Assembly: GCF_000003195.3 (NCBI RefSeq)
Contig: NC_012878.2
Coordinates: 6,576,462 to 6,640,461, forward strand
Length of the DNA stretch: 64,000 nt
Origin: Sorghum bicolor
Lineage: Eukaryota; Streptophyta; Magnoliopsida; Poales; Poaceae
Direction: 5' to 3'
Part shown: positions 37,101-47,866 of the stretch, piece by piece
Position numbering within the stretch: position 1 is the first letter of the stretch
How the letters are laid out: every line of letters begins with the position of its first letter
The notes under the pieces: model-generated
Seen by the model: the letters and a program-made list of their open reading frames with translations, nothing else
What the model was told of the DNA's origin: nothing
Databases searched by the model: none
Position numbers and translations under genes: made by a program

Positions 37101-38577
37101 ATATATAAATAGCTTTACCCCAAAGCTCATGTTGCCCCAGTTGATACAGGGAAGGAAAATATGAACTTGAGATCACTTACAAGACATTCCATATTCGGAA
37201 AGTCGGCCGGTGACCACTCAGGTTGTTGAAGGAAACGTCCCTGTAGAACATAAATAACTTTTGTTCCTTAAAAATGAGGAATAGGTAAAGTTCACACTCA
37301 CAGTGAGAACTGAACATATTCAAAGAACAATGCAGGAATGACAAACAAGAAGGTTGTCAATAGAAAGTACAGGCTGAAGAGCATGGGAGCATCAGTGGCT
37401 AGTGATTCAGGTATAGGTCCAGATAGGCTGTTATTGTTCAATTTCCTGGAGGAAAGAGACAAGAGGCAGATTAAAAAAAGGTCACGTGACTCCATCAATC
37501 TTCAGATTTATAGATAATCTACAGAACTGAGATACAGATATATCTGGATATAATGTTGGCAATCAGGAAGATTTATTAGTCTTACAGGTACTGCAGGTTG
37601 GCCAGATGAACCAGTGTACTTGGGATGCTTCCACTGAAATGATTGTTTGACAGGTCAAGTACTTCAAGCAGCTTCATCCTGCCTACAGTGTCAGGAATAC
37701 GGCCAGAAAGAGCATTATGGCTTAACAACCTGCCAGAAATTTGAAAACAAACTCATCATCATTTCCTCGCAAGTCACAGCTAACAACAGCATGTAGGAAG
37801 TGCATGGCTGCATGCAACGAACTGAATGTGTTAAAAAAGTTAGTACAGCTGGGAATTTCAAGGGAATCTCACTAGAACTGAGAGGCTCCTCAGAGTTCCC
37901 TAAAATTCACTCCTACTACATATGTTCCGGACAGAGCTAACATAGAAATTCTAGCTTTTTTTTTAGAATTACGTAGTACAACATAGACGTCCACAACACA
38001 CGCGCACTGACTTACAGATATCGCAGCGTCCTGAGTTTTCCAACCGCCGGCGACAGTGTGCCAGAGAGGTTCTTGTTCGTCATAGACCTGCCAACAGCGT
38101 GAGAAACATGGCAGAACAGAAATAAACGTCCGTATATGCACAGGATGAGGAGAACATACAGCTCTTGAATTTGTCCCTTTTGGCAGGTGACCATGCTCCA
38201 GCGGCACGGGTCGTTGCCGAACTTGAGGTCCCAGTCCCAGAGCACGTTGCCGGGGTCATGCAGCGCCGCCTTGATGGCCACCAACGCCTTGGCTGCAAAC
38301 CACACACAAGACCACGACGTTGATGGATGGAAGGGAGCACAAGATCGATCGATCGTCGATCTGATTTTGCTTTGACGGCCGGCCACGCCGCCGGCCGGTC
38401 GGACGGCGGAGGAAAAACAGCACCCGCACCACAGGCAGCACATACGACGTACGTACCTTGTTTGCCTAATTTCCCAGCCGCGGTGGGGCAAAGGACCGCC
38501 GCCGCCGCGACCACGACGCCCACCACAGCCACCACCAGCCTCCTCCTTGTCGCCTCCGGAGCTCCACGCCCGCCCAT
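28155..38577 (-). CDS. LRR receptor-like serine/threonine kinase, NIK/SERK type (LRR-II)
   Basis: A membrane receptor kinase of 643 residues in 11 exons: 38577-38457, 38292-38160, 38087-38016, 37729-37586, 37445-37371, 37240-37181, 37055-36934, 36859-36719, 31397-31059, 30224-29833, 28487-28155. All junctions are GT-AG and in phase. Order: signal peptide ([18 protein letters not shown]), LRR N-cap ([19 protein letters not shown]), four to five LRRs from [15 protein letters not shown], and a transmembrane helix at about residues 252-277. The kinase domain has GEGGYG at about 323, Lys343 in VAVK, HRD at 440-442 and DFG at about 460. The tail ELSGPR is the hallmark ending of NIK-type proteins. 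Exon sizes 133/72/144 match the LRR-II pattern. Odd points: the APE-region motif reads GRIPPEYL instead of GHIAPEYL, and the last exon is tandemly copied downstream. Likely role: co-receptor signalling; the ligand is unknown. Confidence 0.9.
28488..29832 (-). other. Intron 10 of the receptor kinase
   Basis: 1.35 kb, AT-rich. Only its last 40 bp or so (to about 28529) are present in the array units, which fixes one edge of the duplicated segment. It contains a Stowaway-like element at 29354-29590. Confidence 0.7.
29354..29590. mobile_element. Stowaway-like MITE in intron 10
   Basis: The left arm TTCCGTCGTTCCAAATTATA and the right arm TATAATTTGTAATGGAGGGA are inverted copies resembling the Stowaway end CTCCCTCCGTTCC; a TA follows on the right. 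About 237 bp. Ends are approximate. Confidence 0.65.
31398..36718 (-). other. Intron 8 of the receptor kinase (5.3 kb)
   Basis: The intron separates the transmembrane exon from the first kinase exon. It holds degenerate repeats: a TAGCGG-rich segment (33308-33470), a possible LINE-like fragment (34975-35400) and AT-rich stretches. No independent gene is supported. Frames at 36235-36456 and 36530-36805 are open but extend or shadow exon 8 and lack domains. Confidence 0.6.
34975..35400 (-). mobile_element. Possible LINE fragment in intron 8
   Basis: On the minus strand a broken frame near 35220-35120 reads [16 protein letters not shown], like the end of plant LINE reverse-transcriptase proteins, and an AATAAA lies downstream near 34965-34975. 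The frame is interrupted and no core RT motif is seen, so this is weak. Confidence 0.25.
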
Positions 38578-39127
38578 GGCGCCGCCGCACGTCGTCTAGA
38601 TACCTCGGCACCGACGCGCCGCGCACTGCAGCAGGGTCCGGCCGGAAGGAAGGAAATTGCTGCTGCGGCCAGAGGGGAGAGAGTGGGAGCGAGAGGCAAT
38701 GTGGGAGAGCGGGGAGCACGCCACAGCACGCACACACACCGGCCTCCTAATGCCCTCGGTGGTCGTCGAGGCTGGAGACGCGGTGACGCCACTGCGGATG
38801 CTGCCGCTGCGTGCATGCCGCGCGGCCGGACGGGTGCCTGCTGCGTACTGCTTGTCCGTAGCGCACCGCCCGCCGCGCCCGCCCCTGGCTGGCTGGCTGG
38901 CTGGCTGGCTTCCGTTACCGGTGGCCGGGGACTGCGCGCGCGTCGCGTGTAGGTGCCAAGCTGCAGTGCGGCGCCGAGGAGGGGTAGCGTGTGCGCCGCT
39001 CGTGACGATCTGGGGCCGGAGATGTGATCACCGGCAGCAGGCAGCAAACCACGCCGGCCGGCCATGCAATGCAGCGCCTGCTGGACGTTTCACGAGGGAG
39101 GAACTCAGTCAGGAAGGGAATCTTTGA
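38578..39127 (-). promoter_or_regulatory. Upstream region of the receptor kinase, GC-rich, with a (GGCT)6 run
   Basis: GC-rich sequence upstream of the ATG at 38577, likely 5' UTR and core promoter. GGCT is repeated six times at 38887-38910 on the plus strand. I find no clear TATA box. Several long open frames on both strands (for example 38466-39065 minus) follow from the GC content. Confidence 0.4.
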
Positions 39128-40094
39128 GATTTAGCAGTGATTTAGTAACTAGCTTACAAAAAGGTTGTGTTAATTCATGACCATGTGTTATTACATACTA
39201 CACTTATTTTGGGATCAAAGGAGTAGAATTTTATTTATATATAATAGCAATCTAAATCTATGGGTACCTATACTGATGGTACGTAAATTGTTACCCATAC
39301 GCATCGATAGAAGTAAATTTTATATATAAATTTTATCAATTAGACAATTTGTCGTGGACGTATATTTACTTTACCTATATTTTATCTAATTCGTTGTTAT
39401 ACATTAATTGATGCAGAAGCTAGAATATTAATATATTCTCCTTTCTAAAAAAAATCCTTACAAATAGCTGGGATCATGATACGTAGTGAGGCGCAAGGCA
39501 CACAGGGCACACTAAAAAAATTGTAGGATGAGATATAACAAAATAATATAAACTAGTGATAAGATTTTCTTTTATTTCTAGAACTTTATACTACCTAGAA
39601 CGTATGTTTTTATGCATAGAATAAATTCTAAGTAAGGGAGAACAAATTTGACGGAAAAAGTTTTTATGCATAGAATAAATTCTAATAAAGCCTTGTTTAG
39701 TTCTGAAAAGTTTTTGAATTTTGCTACTATAGCATTTTGTTGTATTTAGCAATTAATGTCTGATCATGGACTAATTAGTAAAAGATTCATCTTGTGATTT
39801 ACAGGTAAATTGTGCAATTAGTTTTTGTTTTCTTCTACATTTAATGTTGTATACATGTGTCCAAAGATTTGATATGATAGGTGAAAAGTTTTTAGGTGTG
39901 GGATTAATAAGGCCAAGGAATAATGAATTTGACTGGAAAAAATAAAATGGTGGGATTCAGTGTCATAAGCCGGCACAATTGTTCCAATTCGGATTTGTTC
40001 AAATACATCATCAGTAATATTCGTCTAAAAATTCCATAATATGGGAAAAACAAAGTCTAGAGGAAGAGTGACATGATGTTGAGTTCTCATCCGT
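39128..40094. other. AT-rich intergenic stretch with one degenerate MITE
   Basis: No gene is visible. A degenerate copy of the GCCTTGTTTAG family occupies about 39689-39914. A direct repeat of about 30 bp (TTTTATGCATAGAATAAATT) occurs at about 39608 and 39662. Confidence 0.5.
39689..39914. mobile_element. Tourist-like MITE, degenerate (GCCTTGTTTAG family)
   Basis: The left end is AGCCTTGTTTAGTTCTG and the right end TTAATAAGGCC. The inside matches the family (GATCATGGACTAATTAG; GTGCAATTAGTTTTTGTTTT). The duplication of TAA is seen on the left only. Confidence 0.6.
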
Positions 40095-40264
40095 TTGCCT
40101 TATGATTTATTAATTCTCTTTCTCCATGAGACGGGAAAGAGATATAACTCAGCAGTAGAGTGTCACCTTGACATAGTGAAAGTCGTCGGTTCAAGCTTGA
40201 TTATCCCCAAAACCATTGTGCATTTTTTTTCTATTTTGGCTCACACCCCAACCGACGGGGATGA
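40095..40264 (+). other. Plastid-derived nuclear DNA fragment (NUPT) around trnV-GAC
   Basis: The tRNA-Val-like sequence at 40138-40209 is followed by CCATTGTG...TTTCTATTTTGGCT, resembling the chloroplast sequence downstream of trnV-GAC in the inverted repeat. The homology appears to extend upstream to about 40095, but that side is less certain. It could also have come via a mitochondrial copy. Confidence 0.5.
40138..40209 (+). pseudogene. Plastid-type tRNA-Val (GAC) copy, degraded
   Basis: The sequence AGAGATATAACTCAGCAGTA, then GAGTGTCACCTTGACATAG, then GGTTCAAGCTTGATTATCC, matches plastid trnV-GAC (anticodon GAC within TTGACAT). The acceptor stem has a mismatch (AGAGATA against TATCCCC), and changes in the stems indicate a non-functional nuclear copy. 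Confidence 0.75.
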
Positions 40265-40267
40265 TAA

Positions 40268-40921
40268 GACTGTCTCCAACGATGAAAACGCAAACACAGT
40301 ACCCATTCTCCGATTTGGATCGTCCACAGGGAAAAAGGTCGGCACCCAAACTTTAGATTCCCCAACAGCCAACGCAAATCAGCCCTCCACAAACGCTAGG
40401 AACCGCCCCTCGCCTCCTCCTCCTCCTCGAGTCGTTGCGCCAGCTCGCACTGCTCCTCCGCGCCACCTCCCCTGTCCCCACTCACGCTGTGCCAGGGATA
40501 GCCGCGACTTCGCAATCGGTGATGTCTTTGCTGCCGCCGCCGCTGGCTTGGCTAACTCGTCCATGAGCACGACGGCCAGCAGGGAGATCTGGTGAAGTTT
40601 GGGTGGAGACTGTGACAGCGGTAGTGCTTCCTGATCTCTGCCATCGTGGGACAGACTGCTTCCCGATATCTGTCGTCGCGGGGCGGACTCTTCCAGGTGC
40701 GCTTTCCTTTTCCTTCCCCTCTCGCGAAACAGTTGTGTGGATGCGGCAGAGATTGGGTCGAGGAGAGAGAAGGACGCATATTTGCGTTTCCACTCCACGC
40801 CTACGCAAATTGGGTCTCTGCTTTGCCTACTCTGTTGGACCATGTTTTTTCCACCTAAACCGACGTGAATGACGCATATTTAGGTTTGGGTGTTGTAATA
40901 GGTAATCTGTCGGAGATAGTC
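40268..40921. mobile_element. Harbinger-like non-autonomous element with GC-rich interior (654 bp)
   Basis: The ends GACTGTCTCCAACGATG and, inverted, GACTATCTCCGACAG are flanked by the duplicated trinucleotide TAA (40265-40267 and 40922-40924). The interior is GC-rich, with open frames on both strands (for example 40379-40843 minus), unlike ordinary AT-rich MITEs. It may carry a captured gene fragment; no domain is recognised. Confidence 0.65.
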
Positions 40922-41274
40922 TAAGAGGATTGTTGGATTGATGTAATAGGGTAGGTAGGCAAATGTAGTTGCTTCAAAATCTATCCCACATTGATTGCAC
41001 TTGTAACTTTTGGAGCATTACATTCAAAAAAAAGTTTGGAGCAGGTAGTTGGTTGTTTATTTGCCTTTTCTCCCTTTCCAGGATGCATTCGAATTTAATT
41101 TCTTGATCCATTTTCTATGATGCATGTGTATTTAATTGTCGGATTTTTTTCATTCCAAGGTTTATTATAAATGATTTAATTAGAGAATGCTGATGTCTTT
41201 GTGAAATTTTAGATTGCACTTATTTTTAGATCGGAGGGCGGTGTACCAATTTAATACAAGGCTTCCATCATCAG

Positions 41275-41385
41275 AGTAAAGTATAATATAATATCATATA
41301 ATATAATATGATACAATAGAATATAGTACAATATATAATAAAAGCGGCAAGTATATAATATAATATAATAAAAGGCTGGAGGTGA
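41275..41385. repeat. TATAA-type AT-rich low-complexity run
   Basis: Irregular repeats of ATAATATAATAT and close variants, twice interrupted. No function is inferred. Confidence 0.6.
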
Positions 41386-41942
41386 GCTTTGTATTAAAAT
41401 AAGGAGAAAAAGTGGGCTTTAATTTACATCCAATTAATTTGATGCATGAGCTTTAAGAAACTTTGTGAGGGAAGAAAGTGACCCATATATGTATTAGTGG
41501 TCAAGTATATGTCCTGTTAGCCAACTACTATATGGATAGACTGAAGTGGGTTATATTATCAATCATGCTCTCAGTGTAGCGCGATCTTCACACATACCTT
41601 AGATTGATGACTAATTGTTACAATAGGCAGCAAACTAAAAATATATATACATATACCAGTATAAGACCTCGTATTTCTACGATATTATAAAGGAAACAGG
41701 AAAATAAAAGAGCATGAGCTAGCAAAATATGAACAAATAAATGAGCGTATCACAGTATCACCACTCACGGCCTAGCAACAACAGGAAATTCTTCCATGGG
41801 CAGCCAACGTTCGCAGCCCTTTGGCAGGGCTCTTTTGAATGACAGTGGCGGATTCAAAATTTTAAAGTTGGGAATTCCTAAATTAAAGCCGTCTATATCA
41901 CCAGTTGCACGTCATGCCATGCCATTATGTCTGTGTTCATAT

Positions 41943-43916
41943 TGAAAGCTCTAGTTTGATTTGGTGAATCGATGAAACTCTATGTGCTAACCTATTGCTC
42001 TAAGTGTTCATGAGATAGAAAAGCACACTTCAAGTTTTGAGCAACATGGGTGATGATTATGATGGTGATGGTGATCAAGTGGTTGGGCTTGAAAAAGAAG
42101 AAAGAGAAAAACAAACGGCTCAAGGCAAAGATATAATTGGTTACCAGTTTTTTGGTTTGCACTCAAGACATCATAGATAGTGTGAGTAATTTAGGATTGA
42201 TAGCTGTACTATAAAGAGGGGTGAAACTCATATCGAAATACATTTGTCAAAGTGCCATAAGATACTCTAACTCTTGCCTATGCATTAGGATCTAGTGAGA
42301 GTGTGCTAACTCCTTTGAGAAAATACTTGTGAAAATGCTAATACACTTGTACATAACGGTTTACACTTGGTGGTGTTGGCATATTTGCAAAAGAGGTGGA
42401 GTTGAGATTCGGCATTTTCGTGGAAATGAAGTGCTCTTTTTCCATTGCGTCAGAGAAAATTTTTAGAGGACTCACGGGAGGAAAATGTAATGCATATTTT
42501 TATTGCATTGGAGGAAAGTTCTGGGAAATGGCCAAAGTATTTTCTCACTGAGAAATTCTCACCGAATGCTGGCTGCGGAGGCGTCGAACGCTGGCCCAGC
42601 GTCCGGTATGTTGTGGTTCAGTGTTGCTTTTCTATGCAGTGTGTCGGAGTGTCTGAGGGTTTCCCATCGGACGCTGGCTGAACACTATTTGAGCATCTAG
42701 TGTAGCGTGACGTCAGCACTGTCGTGAGTGAGGTTTCAAACTGTGTGTGTCAGACGCTAAGGCGCATCCGATGGCATTCCGCTGGACACGTCCGATGTGT
42801 CTCCGAGGGTTTCTAGACCGTCCGATGGATTTTATTGGAGCATCTGATGCACCCTTTAATCATAGTGTCGACTGACTTTGTGACTGTTAGGGATCGACAT
42901 GTGAGATTCAAAACTAGGACACGTGGCTACCATCTGAGTGTCGGATGCTGGGTGCCAGCGTCCGATGGCTAACCATCTACGCGTTCAATGCCCCCGTTTT
43001 CTGCGCAGTGAGAGAGCCAACGACTCTATTTGTTTGGGGTATCTATAAATAGTTGTTGGCCGGCTTAGGCTCTCTCTCTTGGCCATTGTCCTTGACAAAG
43101 CAACCTTGTGAGCCTAGCCAACTTACTCCTACTCAATTGCATCATTGTTTGATCATCTTTGTGAGATTGGGAGAGCATCCAAGTGCATTGCTTGAGTGGT
43201 TGCATCTAGAGGCACTTGGTGATCGTGTTTTTCTACGGGATTTGCTTGTTACTCTTAGAGTTTGCCGACTCCTAGATGGCTTGGTGCAGCGAGGATCATC
43301 GAGCGGACGTTGGTGATTGTCTCCGGCTCCGATCGTGGTGATTGTGAGAGGTTCTTGACCTTTCTCTGGCGGAGAGCCAAAAGGTACTCTAGTAGATTGC
43401 TCGTGGCTTGTGTGATCCTTATCTTGTTTTGGTTGAGGGGCACCCTAGTGAGGGTTGGCGTGTGAGGACAATTTGCCCGGGAACCTCTAAGTGAGTGTGT
43501 CGCCACAATGAGGACTAGCTTGCCGATAAGCAAGGGAACCTCGGTAAAAATCATTGTGTCAACATTTGATTCCGAGGTGATTGGTCTTCATTGAAATTCT
43601 CTATTGTGATTGATTGGTTCATTCCTCTACGCGGTGGTATATCAATCCTAACCCTTCTTTGCATTACTTTGCTAATCAGATTGTGTTGCTCTCTCGCTTA
43701 GCTTAGTTTATCACCTAGGGGTAAGTAGTGACTTAGTCGTGGTGTGTTTTCTTAGAGACTATAGAAACTAGATTGGGTAGGAGGCTTGCATCATCCTTGT
43801 AGAGGTAATGTCAAATTCGCTTCGCCATCTTATATACTAATCAAGTGCTTTTAGTATTGTTATAGAAAATTTTATTAGGTTATTCAACCCCCCTCTTTAG
43901 GCATCGGGACCTTTCA
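41943..43916 (+). mobile_element. Solo LTR of a copia-type (SIRE/Maximus-like) retrotransposon
   Basis: Starts TGAAAGCTCTAGTTTG and ends GGCATCGGGACCTTTCA, with the 5-bp target CATAT duplicated on both sides (41938-41942 and 43917-43921). No internal region or second LTR adjoins it, so it is a solo LTR of 1974 bp left by LTR-LTR recombination. The right part, TTCAACCCCCCTCTTTAGGC, is typical of the 3' end of such LTRs. The CGTCCGATGG-type repeats inside are characteristic of the family. Family assignment is from memory of the sequence style. Confidence 0.75.
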
Positions 43917-44150
43917 CATATACATGCCAGTCTTAGGTTCAAGTAAGAATTAAGATCTCAATAATAGTTGTGGATTAGGTGTAGGTTAGAGGCGATAGAT
44001 ACATATGATGCCATGCACGCACCCATGTCTGATTCAAGGATGGAGGAAGATCCTAGTTCATTGATTGACGAATGACAATTTATTATAGGGAGAATTGGTT
44101 GTGGGACAAAATAGTGATCATTTGCCAGCGGACACTAAGGAAAATTAGAT

Positions 44151-44573
44151 TGCTCAAAGACACTCCGTTTCTTGTCAAATTTGTTGGCGGACACTACGTC
44201 TAATCAAACATTATTACAAAATAAATATAAAATCATATAAGTGTTAGAAAATTATACTATAAATTTTTTTACACTCTACATGATGAGAACTATAGTGTAC
44301 AAATATTGTTTAGTATTTTTAGTATCTTACTAATATATTAACTAATTAATCATGGTTATCTTTGTCTATTTATGAACAGGGGCAAAATGGTCATTTTAGT
44401 GCAAAACAATATTTTTACACTATAGTTCTCATCATGTAGAGTGTAAAAAAATATAGGACAATTTTCTAGCACTTATATGATTTTATATCTATTTTGTAAT
44501 AATGTTTGATTAGATGTAGTGTCCGCCGACAAATTTGACAAGAAACGGAGTGTCTTTGAGCAATCTAATTTTT
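44151..44573. repeat. Long hairpin: about 160-bp inverted arms around a 90-bp loop
   Basis: The left arm begins AAAATTAGATTGCTCAAAGA, and the right arm ends as its reverse complement (TCTTTGAGCAATCTAATTTT). The match runs to about 44311 and resumes at about 44404 (ACTATAGTTCTCATCATGTA), with few mismatches. A MITE or foldback element, and a potential source of hairpin RNA. The target duplication is not clear. Confidence 0.8.
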
Positions 44574-44849
44574 AATTATTATATGGGCTTAAGGACGTCT
44601 TGGTGTAGTGTGTTGATATTAGGCCGATAAGCTACACCTTTTTATATGTGAATAGCGAGAAAATGGTCAAAATGTAATGCGACTAACATATATACCGGAT
44701 ATATACATATTGGTTTGACAATTTTCTTGGGTATTCTCGGAAATACCCGGACACCTACATTGATCCACCCATGTTGCATGGGCTCCTTTGCCGGAGCTGG
44801 AGTACTAGTTAAAGACTTAAATGTCTCTGCCTCCTCTTTTACGGATGTA

Positions 44850-46840
44850 CTTAATCCATCCTGAATTATAAATTATAAAATGTTTAACTTTTTTGACACC
44901 AAATTTGATCATTCGTTTTATTCAAAAACTTATACAAAATATTACTTTTTTATCGTGACTTAGTTTATTAATAAAAGTTCTACAAGAATGACTTTTACGG
45001 CAACGGATCGTGTGTAAACCAAGCTTCCCGTGTAAACATGTAAACTAGCGACGTGGCCTCTAGGATCGTGATCTGATGGCTGCTGAGAGAGGTGGAAATA
45101 TTTGCACTTAAACACTCGCAGCATCCCACCGTTTCATTGTTTTTTTCACGTGACCCCCTCCTCCGTTTGGCCGTCAGCACGCCGTCTGGATCGCAAGCCG
45201 GCGGCCTGCGTCACGATCGGAGCCAGCGGCCTGCGTCACGATCGCCTCGGCCTCGGAACGCCGCCGCGCCGGCCTGGTTCGCCACCGGCCTGGGTCGCCC
45301 CCGGCCTGGTCACGCACGAGGGATCGTCGCTGGACGTGATCGAGAAGCCACCAGGAGGCCTGCAACGTCGTCGCTGGAGCAGGGGCATCCACCACGAAGC
45401 CGGTGATCTTGCTGGACATGAGACCCTCCATCTCCGATTTAGTCAGCCCCTCCATCTCTCCTTTCTCTGCCCTCTGTTTGGAGAAACTCGCCGCCTCTTC
45501 GACTGGATCGTGGAGCCCGAAGTCGCCTCCTCCTCGACTCGCGCCGTGCGCCGATGAGCCCGTAGCAGCGGCCTCCTCGACTCGCCGTGCTACTCTTAAT
45601 ATCTAGAAGAAGTTGTTGTCCTTTTAGAATTTGAAACGTTGAAAGAGAGCATGCAGTAGACAAGGTTAACTGGAGTCGAGAACATGCAGTAGACAAGAAT
45701 GTGCAGTAATCAATTTATTATCGTCATCTACATATCAATGAAATTTGCTGCATCAAGTGTCTATCTAGTTATGATTGATCTCAGTCCATCTATTTGCATT
45801 GACCTCCATCAGGTTGAAGTTTATCCATGCAGTCACCGTCTGATCAAACTCTGAAACTATCTCGTATTTAGAACGACTCGCTTGATTATATCCTAAATAA
45901 ATTAGTTTGAAACAATTTATTCCCTTGAGAAGTGTCTGTTGACCAAACTTCCTGGCCGGAATGAGGTGGTCAGTACAGGCAATGGCTTCAAGGCCATTGG
46001 TGACCAGAATGAACAGAAAGTTTAGACATTGTGTGTACATGTTAACAGAACAGCTGTACATATTTACAGAATTAACAAATTGGAGAACATGATGACACCA
46101 TTTTGACGTTGACATAAAGAAATAATCAGATTGCAATGAAATATTCAGAGGACACAAGACAAAGTATAAACGACATGTTTAAAAATATCCAGTAACATAA
46201 ACCTTCCATGTCTTAACAAAATGAACCGAGAAATATTCAGAGCTCACTAATTGCTTGCATTTTCCACACCATTGAGCGGGTAATTACGTGCGTCATGAGC
46301 CACTAATTGCGTCATGAGAGATGGAGGGGCTGACTAAATCGGAGATGGTCTCATGTCCAATAAGATCACCGGCTTCGTGGTGGATGCCCCTGCTGCTCCG
46401 CGACGACGTTGCAGGCCTCCTGGTGGCTTCTCGATCACGTCCAGCGATGATCCCTCGTGCGTGACCAGGCCGGCGGCGAACCAGGCCGGCGCGGTGGCAT
46501 TCCGAGGCCGAGGCGATCGTGACGCAGGCCGCCGGCTCGCGATCCAAACGGCGTGCTGACGGCCAAACGGAGGAGGGGGTCACGTGAAAAAAAAAACAAC
46601 GAAACGGTGGGATGCTGCGGGCGTTTAAGTGCAAATATTTTCCACCTCTCTCAGCAGCCATCAGATCACGATCCCAGAGCCGACGTCGCTAGTTTACATG
46701 TTTACACGGGAAGCTTGGTTTGCACACGATCTGTTGCCGACTTTTACATTTAACTATGTTTGCAAAAAAAATTGAATAAGACGAGTAGTTAAATTTAAAG
46801 TTAAAAAATTTAAATGATTTATAATTTGGGACGAAGAGAG
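44850..46840. mobile_element. Stowaway-like MITE split by a MULE
   Basis: The outer pieces 44850-44998 and 46739-46840 form one inverted-repeat element: CTTAATCCATCC...ATTATAAATTATAAA on the left against TTTATAATTTGGGACGAAGA on the right, flanked by TA. The MULE at 44999-46738 is nested in it with a 9-bp target duplication. Confidence 0.65.
44999..46738. mobile_element. Mutator-like element (Pack-MULE type), 1740 bp
   Basis: Long terminal inverted repeats of about 450 bp (44999-45455 and about 46310-46738) begin GGCAACGGATCGTGTG and, inverted, GGCAACAGATCGTGTG. The 9-bp target GACTTTTAC is duplicated exactly (44990-44998 and 46739-46747). Long TIRs and a 9-bp duplication are diagnostic of MULEs. 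The unique middle (about 45560-46300) encodes no MURA transposase. It has a minus-strand frame (45765-46157) with NGLEAIACTDHLIPARKFGQ that looks like a captured gene fragment, though I do not recognise the gene. Confidence 0.9.
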
Positions 46841-47454
46841 TAGAACCCTCTTCTTCACATTGAGTCGTTTGGAGCAGCTCCTCCCACTCCGGTGCCAGAT
46901 CTGCCGGCGGAGTCAGAACCGAAGCCACTAAACAACCCTAAAAAGAACTTCAGAGTTCAGACTTGTTTGGGAACTCTTGTTTGGGTAGCGACATGGATAG
47001 CTCATTGGCTAGGCAGCGATCCCACGACTGAAATCGATTTCCAACAATAGCATGCACCAGCTCGTTGTTTTCCTCTGGTGAGTGTGTGTTTGAAAATTCA
47101 CTTATTTGTTTCCTATAATATAAGGCCTTGTTTAGTTCTAAAAAATTTTCAAGATGCTAGATGTTGTACAAGCCACGAGCAATCCACTAAAGTAGCCAAT
47201 TGCGGTCTCCCGTGGAGAAGGCTCAAGAACCCCTCACAAATCACTTGGTGAGGCTCAAAACAATCTCTAATCATGAGCTCGACACCACCGCTGCTCCAAG
47301 TCGTCTAGGGTGTCGGGAAACACAAGGCTGGGCCTAGAGGAGTGCGGGCAGTACGACAAAACAGAGCCCCTAGTTTCTAACGGCCCTAATTTCTAGCAAT
47401 TAGCCTAGTATGCCCACTAATTTTTAGGATCCATTCCTCTTTAAGCTTTCCATC
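46841..47454. other. Intergenic stretch with a truncated MITE end
   Basis: A truncated GGCCTTGTTTAGTTC end lies at about 47124-47152. The rest resembles no gene I know. Confidence 0.4.
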
Positions 47455-47679
47455 ATGGCTTTGAAGTCTATAAGTCTGTTTGTCGCGTTGATTGTAACTC
47501 TAGGATTCGGCAACTACGTCCTCTCGTCTTCCACTCTATCCGACTACCGAAGTCCGAACAATCACATTGACTCGTCACTATGCCAGTGCAAAAAAATCAA
47601 ATCAGCTATGTGGCCACGCCAAGTCTGGACATCGGTCGTTGGGGTTGTCATCCATTGGCAGGTGCGAAATGCAAATTAA
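47455..47679 (+). CDS. Small ORF with a signal-peptide-like start, doubtful
   Basis: The ATG at 47455 sits in a good plant context (CATCATGGC) and opens 74 codons. The N-terminus MALKSISLFVALIVTLGFGN is hydrophobic, like a secretion signal, followed by a short Cys-containing stretch (LCQCKK). No intron structure or family is evident, and the downstream part runs into repeat-like DNA. It could be the first exon of a secreted peptide gene or a chance frame. Confidence 0.2.
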   Translation: MALKSISLFVALIVTLGFGNYVLSSSTLSDYRSPNNHIDSSLCQCKKIKSAMWPRQVWTSVVGVVIHWQVRNAN

Positions 47680-47722
47680 AGGGACGATGTCCCTATCTAT
47701 CAACACATGCCACAGTGACTAC

Positions 47723-47866
47723 TGTTTTAAATTGCAGGATATAGCATTTAGCGGAGAGGTCTACTTAGCCGATATAGTCCGCTATTTATTACAATGGTTT
47801 TGTAACGGCAACTGTTCTTCGCCACTATATATAGCTCTGCTAAAGCCCAGTATTTAAAACATTATT
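47723..47866. mobile_element. Small inverted-repeat element, doubtful
   Basis: The segment is bounded by GTTTTAAATTGC and AGTATTTAAAAC, with TAGC/GCTA-rich arms. A related TAGCGG-rich segment with GTTTTAAATAGCG lies at 33308-33470. Confidence 0.35.

Noticed and set aside
38466..39065. 199-codon minus-strand ORF and other long frames upstream of the receptor kinase
   Set aside because: GC-rich leader and promoter DNA opens many frames. This one overlaps the real exon 1 in a different frame and has no domain.
40138..40209. Functional nuclear tRNA gene
   Set aside because: The sequence is of plastid type with stem mismatches and plastid flank, so it is a transferred copy.
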